A stretch of DNA of 64,000 nucleotides from Scylla paramamosain (GCF_035594125.1 NC_087180.1:17005115-17069114); one strand, 5' to 3'; shown: positions 1 through 13,286, counted from the first letter of the stretch. Translations and numbers: made by a program. Notes: a model not told the origin generated them from the sequence alone.

Positions 1-238
1 AAATTACAGCTTCTCCTCCTCCTCCTCCTCCTCCTCCTTTTTGTAAGTGATGGCAGTGTTTGTTGTAATGTTTGTTGCAGTAATAATTCATGGAAGTGAT
101 GGTGGTGGTGGTGGTGGCCCTTGTAATAGTAGTTGTGATAATAATAGTACATGTGGTGGTAGACCCTGGTGAAATAGTAGTAGTCGTGGTGGCGACAGTG
201 GTGAAAAGAGATATGCGACAGTAGTAGTAGTAGTAGTG

Positions 239-271
<33 letters not shown>

Positions 272-539
272 ATGATAGTGGTGGTAGCGGTGGTGATGGT
301 GGTAGTGGTGGTAGCGGTGGTGGTGGTGGTGGTAGCGGTGGTGGTGGTGGTGATGTCAGATATATAATTCTGTTTGTTTATTTTAAATCGGCCATTACTG
401 TCAAGGTTTTATCATTTGTCTCATCTCTCTCGACAAACACTTTTTCCCCTTCCACAAAGGAGAGCGAAAGAAGCGCAAGAATGAGAGACGAGAGGGAAAT
501 AAAAGGAACAATACATTAAAACACCACATGAACACAACC

Positions 540-540
<1 letters not shown>
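1..540. repeat. trinucleotide-rich DNA: (TCC)n, (AGT)n, (GGT)n
   Basis: (TCC)n covers 13-38. A long compound of AGT and GGT units covers about 97-353, with the purest parts at 221-270 ((AGT)n) and 276-350 ((GGT)n). The rest to 540 is unremarkable AT-balanced sequence with no gene. Confidence 0.85.

Positions 541-597
<57 letters not shown>
541..597. repeat. (CA)n microsatellite
   Basis: Uninterrupted CA dinucleotides, about 57 bp. Confidence 0.97.
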
Positions 598-599
<2 letters not shown>

Positions 600-690
600 T
601 AAGCGAGATGGGAAAACGAAACTGCGAATTAGTAAGAAATAGAAAGTTTTACGAAGAAAGTGGACGAATATAAACCAGAATAGTTAAAAA

Positions 691-693
<3 letters not shown>

Positions 694-783
<90 letters not shown>
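694..783. repeat. (GA)n microsatellite
   Basis: Uninterrupted GA dinucleotides, about 90 bp, all purine on the + strand. Confidence 0.97.
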
Positions 784-786
<3 letters not shown>

Positions 787-872
787 TAATCAAGTACACA
801 GGGAAGAACACAAGTGTCAAGGGTCTCTTAACTTTCCTTACGCCTCTTAACTCCTGAAGCGGTGGAAGTAGA

Positions 873-927
873 AGGAGGAGGAGGAGGAGGAGGAGGAGGA
901 GGAGGAGGAGGAGGAGAAGGAGGAGGA
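873..927. repeat. (GGA)n microsatellite
   Basis: About 18 GGA units with one or two A-for-G changes near the end. Confidence 0.93.
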
Positions 928-997
928 GAAAACAAAATAAAGATAATAAATACAGAAAAGACTCTACTCACCACTCTAAACTAATTGAAAAAGCACA

Positions 998-999
<2 letters not shown>

Positions 1000-1054
<55 letters not shown>
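1000..1054. repeat. (CA)n microsatellite
   Basis: Uninterrupted CA dinucleotides, about 55 bp. Confidence 0.97.
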
Positions 1055-1057
<3 letters not shown>

Positions 1058-1562
1058 TGGGAACTTCACGGTACAAGCCAAAGTAAACCCGGCCAAAATA
1101 GACGAAAAAAGTAAAACAGGAACAAAATATCGGGAACAATTAAGTAAAAATGCCCACTTTACGGGAGTGAGAGGGCGCCACCTGTGGGGAGGCGCGGGGC
1201 TTGCTGTATTTAGTAAGACTGGCCTCCCCGCTCCCTGTGTTTCAATATTGGGCAAAAAATTGGCATCAAAGAGTCCAAATGAGGAAGGAGGAAGGGGACG
1301 AGGAGTACGAGAGGAAAGTTGTGGAAGAGGAGGAGGAGGAGGAGGAGGAGGAAGTGGAGAACGAGAACAGGTATGGGAAGGAAATGGGAATGAGATAAGG
1401 CTTAAAATTCTTTTTTGTTGTTATTCTGATTTTTTTTCTTTTCTTGTCCTTTTTCTTGTTTTTCTTCCACAGTTTATTTTCCTCCTTTTCTTTGTTCTCC
1501 TTCGCCTCCTCCATCTTCTCATCCTCCTCTTCTTTTACTAATCCTATTTCTCTTTTTCTTCA

Positions 1563-1640
<78 letters not shown>

Positions 1641-2919
1641 CACCAAAGGAGAGGAACAAGTGCAATAACTGCGGTTACAAAAAAAAAAAAAAAAAAAAGA
1701 AATAAACAATAAACTTCCCCACAACACACCTGTTTCTCAGCGCACACCTGTCCCCATCACCCACACCTGTTAGTCACCCCTTTTCTCGTGACACTTAATT
1801 CACAGCCTGTCTTCTCGCCATAATTACAAAACTGCCTCATGATTCAACACTACCTCCTAAACAAATAAATAAAAAAAAAAAAAAACATACGAGAAAAATG
1901 TCTGGTCTTATTACCTTGAGCTTAAAAATACAAGTTTATATCCTTTAATACACACAAAGTATAAGAGCAAATGTAACAGTAATAGCGTATCTTTAAGCTT
2001 GTGTATGTAAACTAGTCATTTCCTATCATTCCATATGCTTAAGGGACAGCCACATATAGGCCTGGCGGTTTTTTGCATCTTCCTTTATATTCTTACGTCC
2101 TTCAGTTCACCCATGCAGAAATGGTGACGTGACTCTAAAGGCATATTCTGAAAGACCTCTGCGCCGCACCTCCAGTAAATCCAAAACCTTCCAGTATTTG
2201 AAGTTACACGTTTTATTCATGGCGTTTCTATGCTTCTAGTGACAGATTAACAAGATTCCTACACTATTGACAGGAGAAATACTCTTAAAAGCCCGGCTAA
2301 TCATCTCTGTGGCTTTTGAAAACAGTCATGGGGAGAGAGCAGAGGGTTTCAGAATACGAAGCTTAAGTGTAAGACGCTGTGGAGAGCCCAAGGGGAGGCC
2401 AAGAAAAGTAAGTGATGTTGATGTGTATACTGAGTCACCTGTGGGACGAAGACGTGTGGGGTTCAGCAGGTGTGTAAGCTATAACCGAGGAAGGCGTGGC
2501 AAGTGCAGTAGCAAGCAGCAAGTGTGTTGGGGGAGGGGGGGACGAGATATGGCAGCGAGACAGGTGTAGATCAAGGTGAAATTTTTCCCAGAGGCGACAG
2601 AAGCCATCACCACGGTGTTTACTTTGGCACCACCTTCCTCCTCCTCCTCCTCCTCCTCCTCCTCCTTCTTCTTCTTCTCTTCCTCTCTTCTTATTCTTTT
2701 TTCCCTCACCCCCCTTTCCCTCGAGGACACTTTAAAGTATTCCTCCGCTTCTCTCTGATTTTCGCTTCTAATCTCGCCTCTCCTCGCCTCACAACAATTA
2801 ATTTCCGCATTTCAAAGCATTCCTCTCTCCACCTCTCGCACAGAAAGACAAGAAATTCACGCTTCCGCAGACATTTATAGGCGCTATTTGACTTGTATTA
2901 TCACATGTTGCTTTACTTA

Positions 2920-2920
<1 letters not shown>
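1055..2920. other. intergenic DNA with short simple repeats
   Basis: No gene is recognised. It contains (GGA)n at 1327-1353, a pyrimidine-rich 1400-1560, (ACT)n then (ACC)n at 1563-1645, poly-A at 1680-1698, a 20-bp A-rich run near 1870, and (TCC)n/(TTC)n at 2636-2690. The part 2050-2560 is unique sequence with no recognised domain in any frame. Confidence 0.7.
1563..1645. repeat. (ACT)n-(ACC)n compound microsatellite
   Basis: ACT units to about 1632 change directly to ACC units, which suggests a point change followed by expansion. Confidence 0.95.

Positions 2921-3003
<83 letters not shown>
2921..3003. repeat. (GT)n microsatellite
   Basis: About 83 bp of pure TG units. (CT)n tracts follow at 3055-3107 and 3411-3486. 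Confidence 0.97.
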
Positions 3004-3004
<1 letters not shown>

Positions 3005-3044
3005 CCTCATGGGACTCATCAATATTTATTCTAACCCCCCTTGT

Positions 3045-3054
<10 letters not shown>

Positions 3055-3107
<53 letters not shown>
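3055..3107. repeat. (CT)n microsatellite
   Basis: About 53 bp of CT units with a short imperfect lead-in. Confidence 0.96.
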
Positions 3108-3110
<3 letters not shown>

Positions 3111-3409
3111 ACCTCCCTTCATCGACATTGTTTCCTCCTTTCACACAAACGTTCCTTTCCTTCTCTCTCCTTTTCTTTCCTTTCCTCCCACCGCTCGCTC
3201 CCCTTCCGTCCCCTCCCCCTCCCCCTCACCCTTCCCCCCCTCACTTTTGTCTGCCCGGAACAGGTGTAAGGGAGGAGCGTGTGAACCTGAGGAAGGGGAG
3301 GAAGGGGTGTGGATGCTGTGTGCTCTAATGCTTCTCCCCCCCCCCCGACTCTGGAATGTCTATGTAGAGAAGATATTCCGAATTCCCACTTGTTCCTGTT
3401 CGTTCGTTC

Positions 3410-3410
<1 letters not shown>

Positions 3411-3486
<76 letters not shown>
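3411..3486. repeat. (CT)n microsatellite
   Basis: About 76 bp, pure. A purine-rich GAGAGAGAGCGAGAGA stretch follows at 3520-3552 and could pair with it. Confidence 0.97.
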
Positions 3487-3489
<3 letters not shown>

Positions 3490-3859
3490 CTTAACTTCGA
3501 TAGATTATACGAAAGCAGAGCGAGAGAGAGAGCGAGAGAAAGAGAGAGGGAGACAATGCACCGCCAGAAAACACCTGTAGGTAGGTTGGCGCATTCCTGG
3601 CCAAATAGTTTCCCACGTTAATCAAACACTCCCTCGCTCACAACTAACATTTCCCAGCGAGGAGAGAAAGGAAGGGAGAGACGAATAGAAATATATATAT
3701 GCACAATACCTACCTCGCATTCTCCTTATAAACTTTTCGCTATTATATATTTTTTTTCTTTCCATTCTCTGTATTTGTTATTCAGTCAAAATTTCCCACG
3801 TCAGGTGACACCGAAATAGAGCGAAGTGAATGTTTGGTTGGCTACCTGAGTTGGGTTGG

Positions 3860-3861
<2 letters not shown>

Positions 3862-3932
<71 letters not shown>
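3862..3932. repeat. (CT)n microsatellite
   Basis: About 71 bp, pure, between two blocks of ordinary sequence. Confidence 0.97.
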
Positions 3933-3935
<3 letters not shown>

Positions 3936-3980
3936 TAGAAGGCTGGTCTTGTCACGTTAAATTTGATAAATGACTAATTT

Positions 3981-3983
<3 letters not shown>

Positions 3984-4054
<71 letters not shown>

Positions 4055-4134
4055 TTGCATATTTAATTTTTCATTTTGCTTCCTACTTCTTAAGCTTACT
4101 GATTCCATGTGCGCTATTAAAAAGAGATTTATGA

Positions 4135-4211
<77 letters not shown>
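3984..4211. repeat. (GT)n and (CA)n tracts facing each other
   Basis: (GT)n at 3984-4053 and (CA)n at 4136-4211 are complementary arms of about 70 bp with an 82-bp spacer. On one strand they could fold as a giant hairpin. Confidence 0.93.
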
Positions 4212-4213
<2 letters not shown>

Positions 4214-5791
4214 TCCTCCAAAAACAGCAGCAAAAATACACTAGCCACAGTTCCTCAGTACCTCAACAACAATATTCAGATAAACTCCTACAAACTGCTT
4301 ATTAACCTCTGTAAATCAACCGTACATTCAGATACACGTCTTCACGAACACCTCTGTGGGAATATCGAGAATATCGGTTGAAATACCAATAAATCCCTGA
4401 ATATTCCTTTGTGTTTACTAGTACTGAGCTTAATTAACATAGATAGGTAAACAGTGATGCAAAATTCATACAAATACATAAGAATCAAGGTTAATGAATC
4501 TAATCAACATGAATAGGTAAAAAATCCGAGGAAAAAATTGAATACAAGTAAAAATGCAAGTAAAAATTCATGGAAACCGTAAATATTGATGTAAAATTCA
4601 ACTTATTCTTAGTTTCACCACATCTTTTACTTCAACACCTTTCAATGTATTATACAGGGACTACCACGCGTAGGCCTAATCGTTTCATGCAGCCTGCCTC
4701 GTATTCTTGCGTAGCTTCAAAGGAGGCTCTCTTCCGCATCACCCAAGTATCAGAGCCTACCATACATCCTCTTGAAAGGTCCCCAACCCCGGTCACACCC
4801 TCTCCTTCCCCAGCCACACAGCACACTGGGGCACCGCTGTTAACATTCCTGCGGCAGAAGATTGGCTACGGTGCCTCAACCCGTCCCTGGCCTCTATAAA
4901 TCCACCCGCATCCCTCCCGCATCTCGCTCTCCTCCGCCCAGTCACCTCAGCCCAGCACAGCGAAATACGTCACACGACCTTAATTTTTTTACGTTGTAGC
5001 GAGAGGAAATGAGCAAGGGGTCAGTGCGTATAAGGAATGTGAAGTATAAGTGACACAAACGAACTAGCGGGTGACCAAAGAGGATCAAAGACTGGTGGTT
5101 TATGGGTTCAGGTGGGCCGTGGAGGGTGTCTCGCTCTTCTTCTGCAACACGAAACTCGTAAAACCCCCAGGTAAACCAACAATATCCCACCTTGACCTGC
5201 CCTCCTCTCCTGCACCCCCTGCTCGTCCTCCTGGTCCTCCTCCTCCGGCTTCTCGTTTCCCTGTCAGTTTAATCTTAACATATCAAGTAGACTATGGAGG
5301 CGAGAACACACGCTTTCAGTCTCATTTCTTCTTCCTTCGCCGTTTTCCTTAAGGGTTAGCGCCATGTAAGGCTCCCATTCAGTTGTTTCTCTTGCATCTT
5401 CCTCTGTGACTTCCCACCCTCCGCTCTGATACAAAAAAGTACATGGAGTTTTCGTCACCGCCCGATGTAGCTCTCAAGAACCGTCAGAGGCACCAGGGGG
5501 CATATCGGCTCCTCGAAGTGACTACGCAGCACCAGTTTGGTAATCTTAAACTTTTTTGGGTCGATTTCTTCACAGGTATTTTGTAACTCGCTATTGGTCA
5601 CACCTCGGCCGGCGGAGGTGACGACAGGACAGGACAGGGTGAGAGGTTAGCAGGGAGGGAGGTGTTAAGGAGACGATGAAGGGGCAAAAAGAGTAGTAGT
5701 TCAATGAGAAGAAGGAAGGAAATGTATATAAAAACGAGGCAAATCAAATCAAAAGACTCTTGTTTTTTTTATTGAACATTACAGCAACATG

Positions 5792-5794
<3 letters not shown>
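4212..5794. other. intergenic unique sequence
   Basis: Largely free of simple repeats. It holds the TATA candidate at 4895 and several short open frames, none of which shows a known domain. AT-rich to about 4600 and GC-richer from 4700 to 5340. Confidence 0.6.
4895..4945 (+). promoter_or_regulatory. candidate orphan TATA promoter
   Basis: TATAAAT at 4895-4901 is preceded by ATTGG (inverted CCAAT) near 4860 and followed by pyrimidine-rich sequence. No strong TCAGT initiator lies at the right distance, and the next ATG (near 5009) opens only 14 codons. Confidence 0.22.
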
Positions 5795-5833
<39 letters not shown>

Positions 5834-5999
5834 ATCTGATCAAGTGAGAAAGGCTGTTGTGGGTGACTGGACAGCTCTTCCTCCTCTTCCTCCTCTTTTT
5901 CTTCCTCCTCCTCCTCTTCTTCTTTCTCTTCCTCCTCCTCTTTTGCGTATTTTTTTTTTATTTTACCATTTGTTACTAAAATTAAAAACCCTGATGAAG

Positions 6000-6082
<83 letters not shown>

Positions 6083-6300
6083 ATCAAATGCGTAGAAGAC
6101 TGCACACTAAAGCAAGAAAAAAAAAAAAGAGGAGGAGGAGGAGAAGGAAGAGGAGGAGGAGGAGGAGGAGGAGGAGGAGGAGGAGGAGGAGGAAGAGGAG
6201 GAGGAGGAGGAGGGAGGAAGTGGTCTGAAAATCTTCCATCTCACTTTAGAGCTCCCTTCCTTTCTTCCTCCTCCTCCTCCTCCTCCTCCTCCTCCTCCTC
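5795..6300. repeat. cluster of five simple-repeat tracts
   Basis: In order: (CA)n 5795-5832, (TCC)n-rich 5878-5942, (GT)n 6002-6081, (GGA)n 6128-6217 and (TCC)n 6267-6300. CA/GT and TCC/GGA are complementary pairs, so several alternative foldbacks are possible. Confidence 0.92.
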
Positions 6301-7322
6301 TCCCCACTGCACCCCCGCAACAGGAAATACTTGTTGCGCCACGTGTCCAGGTGGGCTTACCTGCTAATTATCCCACGGAGCCTAAATATCGATAAATGAG
6401 AGGAGGCTTAATGACTGCGGTAGAGCGAGGAGGAGGAGGAGGAGGAGGAGGAGGAGGAGGGGAAAGGGAGGGGAAACAGACGGTAAGGATAGAGGAAGGG
6501 AGGAAAGGAAGGAAAAAAAGGAGTCGGAATAAGAAGGAAGGGGGAGAAAAAGGAGAGAAGGAAGAAGTAAATAAGAAAATATCGAGAGAGAGAGAGAGAG
6601 AGAGTGGGGGTGTCAGGCGGCATCTGTAACTCAACAAAGCAATCATCACTGACTGCCGCGTCTGAAGGGAGAGAGGGAGAGGGAGAGGGAGAGGGAGAGG
6701 GAGAGGGAGGGAGAGGGAGAGGCCTAAAAACAGGCTGGTCCCTCTCACAGGTGGCAAACGAAGGCCTTCTCTGACCTACCTTTCCTTTCTGCCTCCCTTC
6801 ATTTTCTTTTTATTTTATCCTTCATCTATTCCTACTCTCTCTCTCTCTCTCTCTCTCTCTGCACATTTTTAAACTTTTTTTCAACTGTTTGTCAATTTTT
6901 AAGTTATTCTCCAAAATTATTTACTTCATTTCCCTTTTTTTTCCTTCCTCCTTATTCCTCACTCTTTCCCTTTCTTTCCTCCCTACCTTTATTCTTACCC
7001 TCCTTTCCCTCTCTCTTTTCTCTCTCCTCCTCTCATATTCCTTCCTCTCTCTCCAAATTCCCTCCACTTCTGTTCCTTCCACATACTCCTCCAAATCTTG
7101 GCTCTCTTGTCTTCCCTCAGTAATTAGCAGGTTCAACTTTACCTTCTTCCTCTTAATTAGTGAATACCTGAGGAACACCACCCCGAGAACAATATATTTA
7201 TGTACTTTTAGTTACTGGTTATAGCGAAGTATGTCGGTAGAGGGATGAAATATTGATCTTTGTTCTATTTACTTATTCTCTGCTAAATTTTTTGTTTTGT
7301 TTTATAGGTTAATTGTAACATT
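6301..7322. other. intergenic, purine- and pyrimidine-biased DNA
   Basis: (GGA)n at 6427-6462, (GA)n at 6588-6605, a hexamer run of GGGAGA units at 6671-6722, (CT)n at 6834-6861, then a strongly pyrimidine-rich + strand to about 7130. No gene is recognised. Confidence 0.65.
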
Positions 7323-7690
7323 GTCTCGTACGTTCAAATATAAGTAAACAACATCTGCCTACCTATGTGTATTTACCTAGATATCTACTTCATTTTTGTT
7401 TTCGTTAATTTTCACCTGAATTATTTAAAGTGTCAGTGTATTCTCTCGCACCTTTAAATATACGTATACACCCTCTGTCTATCTGTATACCTCCTTACCT
7501 GTGAGTATATCTACCTGTGAGTATATCTACCTACATATCTAAATTTTTTGTGTTCATTCACTATCATAATTATTTAAACTAACATTGCAAATACCATCTC
7601 TCACACCTTTACATATACGCATACACCTTCAGTTTACCTGTATACCTGCTTACCTGCGCATCTACCTACCTGTATAAACCTACCTAGCCA
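7323..7690 (+). repeat. diverged tandem repeat, three copies of about 118-156 bp
   Basis: TCTCGTACGTTCAAATATAA (7325), TCTCGCACCTTTAAATATAC (about 7444) and TCTCACACCTTTACATATAC (about 7599) start three copies. Each continues with ACACC or ACAACATCTG, TCTAC or ACCTATxTGTAT and CATATCTA. Copy 2 has an extra GTGAGTATATCTACCT unit, which accounts for its greater length; copy 3 is partial. Confidence 0.75.
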
Positions 7691-8625
7691 TCTACTTAAC
7701 AACCTCCACCACCTACTCATCCCTCCCTTCCTGCCTTTCCCTCCCTCCCTCTCTTTCCTTCCCTTCCTCCCTAACTACGCATCCGACCGCATTTTTCCTT
7801 TTCAATTACCGTCAGAGAGGAAATTAACACCCTTCTTAATACACTTGGTGAAAATTTATTGAATCTTCCTATTACTTCCACCCCGCCGCCACCCACCACC
7901 CGCCGCTCCTCTCTGGGTGGAACAGCAGAGGAATTGGGAAGAAAATGAATCCTGGTCTTGGTATAAAAAGAGGAGGAGGAGGAGGTGGATGAGGTGAAGG
8001 ATGAGGAGGTGGTAAATGATGATGATGATGGTGAGAGAAAATTAGAGAAAAGTAGACTAGAAAACAGAGATCATTAAAACTCTGAATAAAATTAAGAATG
8101 GCAATAACAAAAAGGAATTTACGATTATGAAGAAGAAGAAAGTGGAGAAAATGATGAATAACAATATGAACGTAAGTGAGAAAAGAATCAGGGACCTTTT
8201 TTTTATCAAGAAAGAAAAGAAAAAGAAAGTTGGTACCAAGCAAAAAAAAAAAAAAAAAAAATTGCAAAAAAAGACGAAACGAATGTATAAAAAAAAAAAA
8301 TAAATAAATAAAAAAAATGAAGACTACGAAGACAAAGCCACGATCAAAACAACAAACTCGAACACAGATAGGTGGGCTGGTTACCTGTCCTGTTTCCCTC
8401 CCTCCCTCGCTCCCTCCCTCCCTCGGCACGTGTTGTTCACAGGAAGTTGTAAAATAAAAATAAAATGGATCCATAAAATGAAAATAATCATACACCAGCA
8501 CGTGGCAACCTCAGACCGTTTTCTTTCATATCCTCGTTTTCAATAATAGAGAGAATAGGGGAAACTCTTCTATTTTTCGTTTATCTTTTATCAGCAATGT
8601 ATTGGAGTGTGGATGGTGAGGAGGA
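7691..8625. other. intergenic, A-rich and purine-biased
   Basis: Short GGA and GAT repeats at 7970-8032, poly-A near 8240-8262 and 8290-8320, and (CCCT)-type pyrimidine runs near 8395-8425. The long minus-strand frame here is low-complexity Phe/Leu/Pro and is not a gene. Confidence 0.6.
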
Positions 8626-8797
8626 GGAGGAGGAGGAGGAGGTGTTATGTGGAGAAGTACGGAGATGAGAGGAGACAGTGGAGGTGAGATGCTGGGGGAT
8701 GTGGATGAGACGTGTTTCAAAAGGCGGAGAAGGAGGAGGAGGTGTTATGTGAAGTGCGGAGATGAGAGGAGATAGTGGAGGTGAGAGACTGGGGGGG
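8626..8797 (+). repeat. tandem duplication, period 100 bp
   Basis: GGAGGAGGAGGTGTTATGTG begins copies at 8632 and 8732. Both continue with a CGGAGATGAGAGGAGA(C/T)AGTGGAGGTGAGA segment and a run of G. The rest of the 100-bp unit between them is not simple repeat. This looks like a fairly recent duplication. Confidence 0.88.
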
Positions 8798-9934
<1,137 letters not shown>

Positions 9935-10250
9935 TTTTGCATTTTAAGATAAGGTATCGAGTTTTCTATTAAGTAGTAAGTGTTCTGAGGTTTGTTTAAA
10001 TGGATATAGATATTAAATTTGCACGGTTTGTTTTGCGTATTCATTTTTCAAGTTGACGTTTACGAAAGGAGAGCAGAAGTTTTCCATTATTGAGTGAATA
10101 AAATATTACGAGAGGATATCAAGAATTTTCTGTTAAATACTAAATGATCTGAGGTCTAAATCCATAGTCATCAACTTTACACTTTTTTTTCTCATTTTCA
10201 TTTGTAAGTCAAAGTTTACGGAAGAAAGCAAGTGTTTTCCAACAGAAATA
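9935..10250 (+). repeat. diverged tandem duplication, period about 160 bp
   Basis: TTTTCTATTAAGTAGTAAGT at 9962 recurs as TTTTCTGTTAAATACTAAAT at 10127, both followed by TCTGAGGT. Further on, TCATTTTTCAAGTTGACGTT matches TCATTTGTAAGTCAAAGTTT, then ACG(A/G)AAG and GTTTTCCA. Two whole copies are visible. Confidence 0.8.
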
Positions 10251-11632
10251 AATTTCAGAAGCACTTTCAAATCTCTGGCACTTGCATCTCACGAGTGTGG
10301 CAAGCGGCCAGACTGTTACGATATTAATATGCAACACAAACACTTGCCAATAGAGAGATGCGTAATCAGGAAGCTCTCATGTGATACTCGTCTCGGTGCC
10401 TCGTGAAGATACACCGTCAACTCATCGGCTTATAAAGGACGGAATGAAGCAATGCATTCAGCGGTGTTCTCATGCAACCCTGACGCCAGACTAAATTCTA
10501 ACCACTCTCTCACTTCCAGGACGTGACAGTTACGTGTTCCTTCCCTGGCGACGCAAATGAGACGGAGGAGAGGTCTTTGGGAGGGTTCCAAATGGAGGTT
10601 TTAGGTTTCAAGAGATGTTCCAACGACTTAATTTATGGGTTATGAGGGCGAGGTGGCGCCGGGGCGTGTGGGGGCGTCGAAATGAGGAAACTTCAGCCCT
10701 TATACGCACTGGATGAGGGACTAAAGTGCTGCGGGAAGAAGGAAAGACGAGGAGTGCTGGACTGACCGGGGTTCCTCAAGGGTTTTACTGGGTGATTTTT
10801 TTTTTTTTAATCGGTAGGTCTCTTGGTCTCTTCCTCCTTTGCTTTGGTACTTTACGTGGCTTCTAAAAACTTTCTACCCTCAATTGATTTCATTAACTGG
10901 AGATGAAAATGTACTGAGTAAAGTATTGGTTGACTGGTACAGGTGGAGAAGGGGCAGGCAGGTGGCAGTGGTGGGCAGTGGAAGGTGGGCAGAGGTAGGC
11001 AGGGGTGGGCAAAGGTGAAGCCGCCCCGCCAAGCCATCCCGCCCCCACACGAAGCTGTAATTTGTTGGTCGCTTTTGTTTAAAACCCTCACCGCCGCCCT
11101 CTGCCTCACCCGCACCCTGCACCCTCACCCTGTACCCTCCCTCCTCTCTCCTCCCCCTTCCCTGGCACCTTCACCTTCAAAACACCGCCGCAACACAGCA
11201 ATAACCCGCCAATCAACGCGGCAGAGAACTTAAAACACACGCAAAACACGAAACAAACTCGTAATATTGCTATCAAAACAAAGATCATAAAAAAACGTAC
11301 ATTTGCCACCAATCCCGTTTTCTTTCATGTCACGAGGAGCAGGTGGTGACATGAATTTCGTCTTCCTTCCGCTATTTACTCTCCTCTTCTTTCTCTCCCT
11401 CTCCCTAATGAGGCAGCAGACCCGGTGTCGCTTTGCCAGTCGTTGCCGAGTCTCAAAAGGGTAACCTGCTCATTTGGGTCTCCAGGAAGGGCGTTGCGGT
11501 GTTGTGGTGTTGCTTCCTTTGTTGTGTGTGTGCTGAAGATACCGAGATGGGTCTTGCGTTGGTCATTAGTGTGCACAGAAGAGGAGGAGGGAGGAGGAGG
11601 AGGAGGAGGAGGAGGAGGAGGAGAAAAAGGTG
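10251..11632. other. intergenic unique sequence
   Basis: Mostly unique and GC-balanced, with the orphan promoter candidate at 10431. GGTGGGCA-like repeats occur at 10940-11015 and (GGA)n at 11581-11622. Open frames in 10850-11310 are biased but carry no known domain. Confidence 0.55.
10431..10463 (+). promoter_or_regulatory. candidate orphan core promoter (TATA box plus TCAGC initiator)
   Basis: TATAAAG lies at 10431-10437. TTCAGCGG has its A at 10460, 29 bp after the first TATA base, close to ideal spacing. The surroundings are unique sequence. No convincing coding exon follows; the first ATG codons open only very short frames. Confidence 0.35.
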
Positions 11633-11633
11633 T

Positions 11634-11711
<78 letters not shown>
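11633..11711. repeat. (GT)n microsatellite
   Basis: About 79 bp with one TA interruption near 11668. Confidence 0.96.
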
Positions 11712-11712
<1 letters not shown>

Positions 11713-13284
11713 TATAACCTTTCCTAACATTTGATCAGTTCATGTTCTTATAAGTGAAGAATGTTAAGTTATTTTCTTGCTCACTTTCATTCAAGGCGTA
11801 TTACAAAGAGGCAATTTTTTTTTGTCAGCCCCACTTCCTTATCTATCTTTTGTCTTTCTTCTTCCTTCTTTCACTTCAATAGACGGGGAGAAGCCTTCAA
11901 CTTTACTATCACACGTCCCTTACTTGAAGCTGTATCAGAAACATCGAAAGGGCCAACAAATCAACTGCTGCTTGTCCTTTCTTAACACTCCTTTATGCTA
12001 CTCCTCACCCTTTCCCTCCTCTTTCTTCTACTCCTACTTAATCAACTTCCACTGTTAACATACACGACAACACGTTAAACATTCCTCCAACATTCCCTGG
12101 TCTCACTCCCCAGCATTCCTCTCAGACTTACTCCTGGTCAGTCCTCACTCCCTCCCACCTGACACCCAGACCTCCCCTGCCCTCCCCTCCCTTTCCTTGC
12201 CCCACCCTGCCCTGTTTACAACCTCGGAAAATGCTGGGAAAATTGCCTCTGATGGGACGCACTATTAGTAAGATGAGCAGACGAGGGTGTTGGATCAAGG
12301 TGGCGTTTCGCGACTCTGTATCTTCGCACTTGTTCGTGGCTTCGTGTTTCGATGGATAAATGAGCGTGTGTATTAGTCTGATGTCTCTGTATTTCGCGGT
12401 TTTTGTATATTCGTATCTTCACGTTCTGTTTCGATGGACAAATGAGAATGTGTACGAGTGTGTATTAGTGTGAGGATGTGCTGTACTTGAGTTTTGTGTA
12501 TTTACCGACTCATTTATCTCTCCTCGTTGTGCCTCTAAATTCACTATACACAAATTTACTGTATGCACAACTCTGCCAAACATTTGTGCCTAACCTACAC
12601 TATAACCTACACTATAACAATTGTCACTGTAAATTATATCTGTGTTTTTTTTTTTATAAGCTGTAGATAATTTTTCATGAATACAATCGCTTATGTAGTA
12701 TGATGTAGCTAAATCAGTCTTGAATCTAAAATTACTTATGTTTTTTTTTTTTTTTTATCTTCTTGAAATCACTTTTGAAACTTTCATGCGTGTCATTATA
12801 ATTTTCTTTCATTATTTTTACGTCTTCCACTTAACACACTTTGGCTTACCGACTGTTCTTACTTTGCTTAATTTATGTTTACGCATCATTTCTCTTAACA
12901 TACTGAGAAAACTCTAACCTGGTATGAGTGATGAAAATTAAAAAAAAAAGAAAAAAACGGAGGCTTTTTATTTTACCTAAGGATTATTATTTTTTTTTCT
13001 ATGCTGTCAATATATTTCACCAGTTTTCTGCCTTTTTTTTCCCCAATAGCACTTAAATCATATCTTGCCAAACTAGTCCTCGCATCAATCTATCAAAACT
13101 TTCTACTCGTGCTCCCTTCCTCTCCCTCCTCCATCTCCCATTCCAGTCTTCCCTCGCCTGCTCCTTGCCGGTCCTCTACCTGCTTGCTTGCTACATTGTT
13201 CGCTACTGACCAGACTAAATACCTGAGTCAAAGAGGAGAGCAGAGGGACAACCTGCCTTCCCTACCTTCCCTGAACCTATTGTC

Positions 13285-13286
<2 letters not shown>
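11712..13286. other. intergenic, AT-rich
   Basis: AT-rich unique sequence with T-runs near 11814, 12650, 12740 and 13030. No gene, RNA gene or long repeat is recognised. Confidence 0.55.

Noticed and set aside
401..592. Open frames of Cys-Val, His-Thr, Ser-Leu, Arg-Glu, poly-Ser or poly-Glu throughout the window
   Set aside because: Each is a dinucleotide or trinucleotide microsatellite translated; flanking codons show no domain.
1563..1645. Regular repeats that could be mistaken for a CRISPR array
   Set aside because: No unique spacers between units; eukaryotic microsatellites throughout.
1680..1698. Poly-A runs (also near 8240, 25720, 26057 and 55632) as retrogene tails
   Set aside because: No processed coding sequence or target-site duplication seen beside them.
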